This document shows, piece after piece, positions 11,796-12,921 of a stretch of 12,921 nucleotides of DNA. The stretch is taken from assembly GCA_011772595.1 (NCBI GenBank), contig WVZH01000250.1, positions 5,463-18,383 of the forward strand, written 5' to 3'. Source of the stretch: Anaerolineales bacterium. GTDB taxonomy: Bacteria; Chloroflexota; Anaerolineae; Anaerolineales; E44-bin32. Position 1 is the first letter of the stretch, and each line of letters starts with the position of its first letter. The position numbers were made by a program, and so were the translations under genes. The notes below the pieces were generated by a model, which ran no database searches, was not told the origin of the DNA, and was given only the letters and a program-made list of their open reading frames with translations.

Positions 11796-12921
11796 ATGCG
11801 GCTACACAGACTCCTTGAAACAAATATAGATATAGATTTCGGCGGTCTGCCAGATATCGAGATTACGGCGCTGACCGCCGATTCGCGTCAGGTCGCACCT
11901 GGAGCGCTTTTCGTCGCCGTGCGGGGAAGCGTCGCCGATGGCCATGAGTTTCTCCAAGACGCTGCGGCGCGCGGCGCGGCAATGGCTATTGGGGAACATC
12001 CCGATCCGGGGTTGAACATCCCCTATCTGCAAGTTCCGAATTCGAGAACCGCCTTGGCCCATCTGGCCGCGAGGTGGCACGGAAACCCGGCTCGAGAGAT
12101 CGTCATGATCGGCGTGACGGGCACGGATGGCAAGACCACAACCGTTAATCTTCTCTACCACATCTTGCAAGCCTCTGGTTACGCGGTTGGCATGATCACT
12201 ACAGTCAACGTTGTGATCGGCGAACGAACGCTTGAGACTGGGCTGCACGTCACGACACCCGACCCGCTTGAAATCCAAGATTATCTGGCCCAAATGGTGG
12301 CAGCAGGGATGACGCATTGTGTTCTAGAAGCTACTTCCCATGGTTTGGCGCAGGACCGTGTCGAGGCGTGCGATTTTGATATCGCCGTCGTCACCAACAT
12401 CACGCATGAGCACCTCGATTATCACGGCTCATTTGAATCCTACAGACAGGCGAAAGGCAAGTTGTTCTCTGGTCTTTCTAGGAGCGGTGAGAAGGAAAAC
12501 GGTCCTCAAAAAACTGCGATCCTCAATTTTGACGACGATTCATACTCGTATTTACGAGAGATCTCACAAACCAGAATCATCACCTACGGTCGGAATCCAG
12601 AGGCCGATGTGCTTGCTCATAACGTCGTCAGCGATGCGGGAGGATTGCAGTTCATGATCCGTGGCGTGGCGTATGACCTTCCGATACGGAGCCCGTTACT
12701 TGGTGTCTATAACGTCGCCAATTGTCAGGCAGCGTTCACCACCGCGGTCGAGGCGTTGGGTGTCCCACCGCAAGATGCCGCCAAGGGTATCACGGCTTTT
12801 CAAGGTGTTCCCGGGCGTATGGAGGAGATCGATATGGGACAATCGTTTAAGGCGATTGTCGATTTCGCACATACTCCGAATGCACTGCGCCGGGCTTTGG
12901 AGACGGGGCGTGAATTGACCG
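11796..12921 (+). CDS. murE: UDP-N-acetylmuramyl-tripeptide synthetase (MurE), 5' part
   Basis: MurE is a cytoplasmic ATP-dependent ligase that adds the third amino acid to UDP-MurNAc-L-Ala-D-Glu in peptidoglycan synthesis. The frame is open for 375 codons to the window edge; full-length proteins are about 480-510 aa. The N-terminal substrate domain (about 1-100) contains ADSRQVAPGALFVAVRG. The ATPase core has the P-loop GVTGTDGKTTT (106-116), HVTTPDPLEIQ, EATSHGLAQDRV (178-189), NITHEHLDYHGSFESYRQAK (201-220), and LLGVYNVANC, then GVPGRME and VDFAHTPNALRRALE at the start of the C-terminal domain. The motif choosing diaminopimelate, lysine or ornithine lies beyond the edge. ATG 11796 is the first start after an in-frame TAG at 11790, with only a weak AGAAG nearby. 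The gene begins 69 nt after the b-delta gene, in place of F1 genes. Confidence 0.93.
   Translation, partial: MRLHRLLETNIDIDFGGLPDIEITALTADSRQVAPGALFVAVRGSVADGHEFLQDAAARGAAMAIGEHPDPGLNIPYLQVPNSRTALAHLAARWHGNPAREIVMIGVTGTDGKTTTVNLLYHILQASGYAVGMITTVNVVIGERTLETGLHVTTPDPLEIQDYLAQMVAAGMTHCVLEATSHGLAQDRVEACDFDIAVVTNITHEHLDYHGSFESYRQAKGKLFSGLSRSGEKENGPQKTAILNFDDDSYSYLREISQTRIITYGRNPEADVLAHNVVSDAGGLQFMIRGVAYDLPIRSPLLGVYNVANCQAAFTTAVEALGVPPQDAAKGITAFQGVPGRMEEIDMGQSFKAIVDFAHTPNALRRALETGRELT

Noticed and set aside
12124..12145. Asp instead of Asn in the MurE P-loop (GTDGKTTT) as a loss of function
   Set aside because: As I recall this variant is found in other MurE proteins, and all remaining motifs are intact.

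Overview
This 12.9 kb window is a bacterial energy-conservation locus. All recognisable genes are on the + strand and closely packed. Moderate GC content, a complex I membrane-arm cluster with two nuoM genes, a long ATP synthase subunit a, and a subunit b carrying part of subunit delta suggest a Chloroflexota (Anaerolineae-like) bacterium. That placement rests on remembered protein resemblance, not on a search, and is only moderately certain.

Region 1 (1-9193) encodes the membrane arm of respiratory complex I (NADH:quinone oxidoreductase type): the 3' end of nuoA, then nuoH, nuoJ, nuoK, nuoL, a first nuoM, a second and divergent nuoM, and nuoN. The peripheral-arm genes (nuoB, C, D, E, F, G, I) are not where they usually lie: nuoA is followed directly by nuoH, and nuoH directly by nuoJ. 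The second NuoM, together with a NuoL whose lateral helix is about 30 residues longer than usual, fits the '2M' type of complex I proposed to have one extra antiporter-like module. A nested inverted repeat built from four GGGATCAGG units lies in the 125 bp between the two nuoM genes.

Region 2 (9194-11726) is an ATP synthase membrane-sector (Fo) operon: an AtpZ/AtpI-family two-helix protein, atpB (a), atpE (c), and a single gene joining subunit b to the C-terminal domain of subunit delta. A good sigma-70-type promoter with an extended -10 sits so close to the first gene that its mRNA should be leaderless. No F1 genes follow.

Region 3 (11727-12921) begins with the 5' two-thirds or more of murE, a peptidoglycan-precursor ligase, which runs off the window.

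Together the first two regions encode the membrane parts of a proton-pumping and a proton-consuming machine, while their soluble catalytic parts must be encoded elsewhere. I found no RNA genes, CRISPR arrays, transposases or phage genes. No gap between genes exceeds 170 bp.
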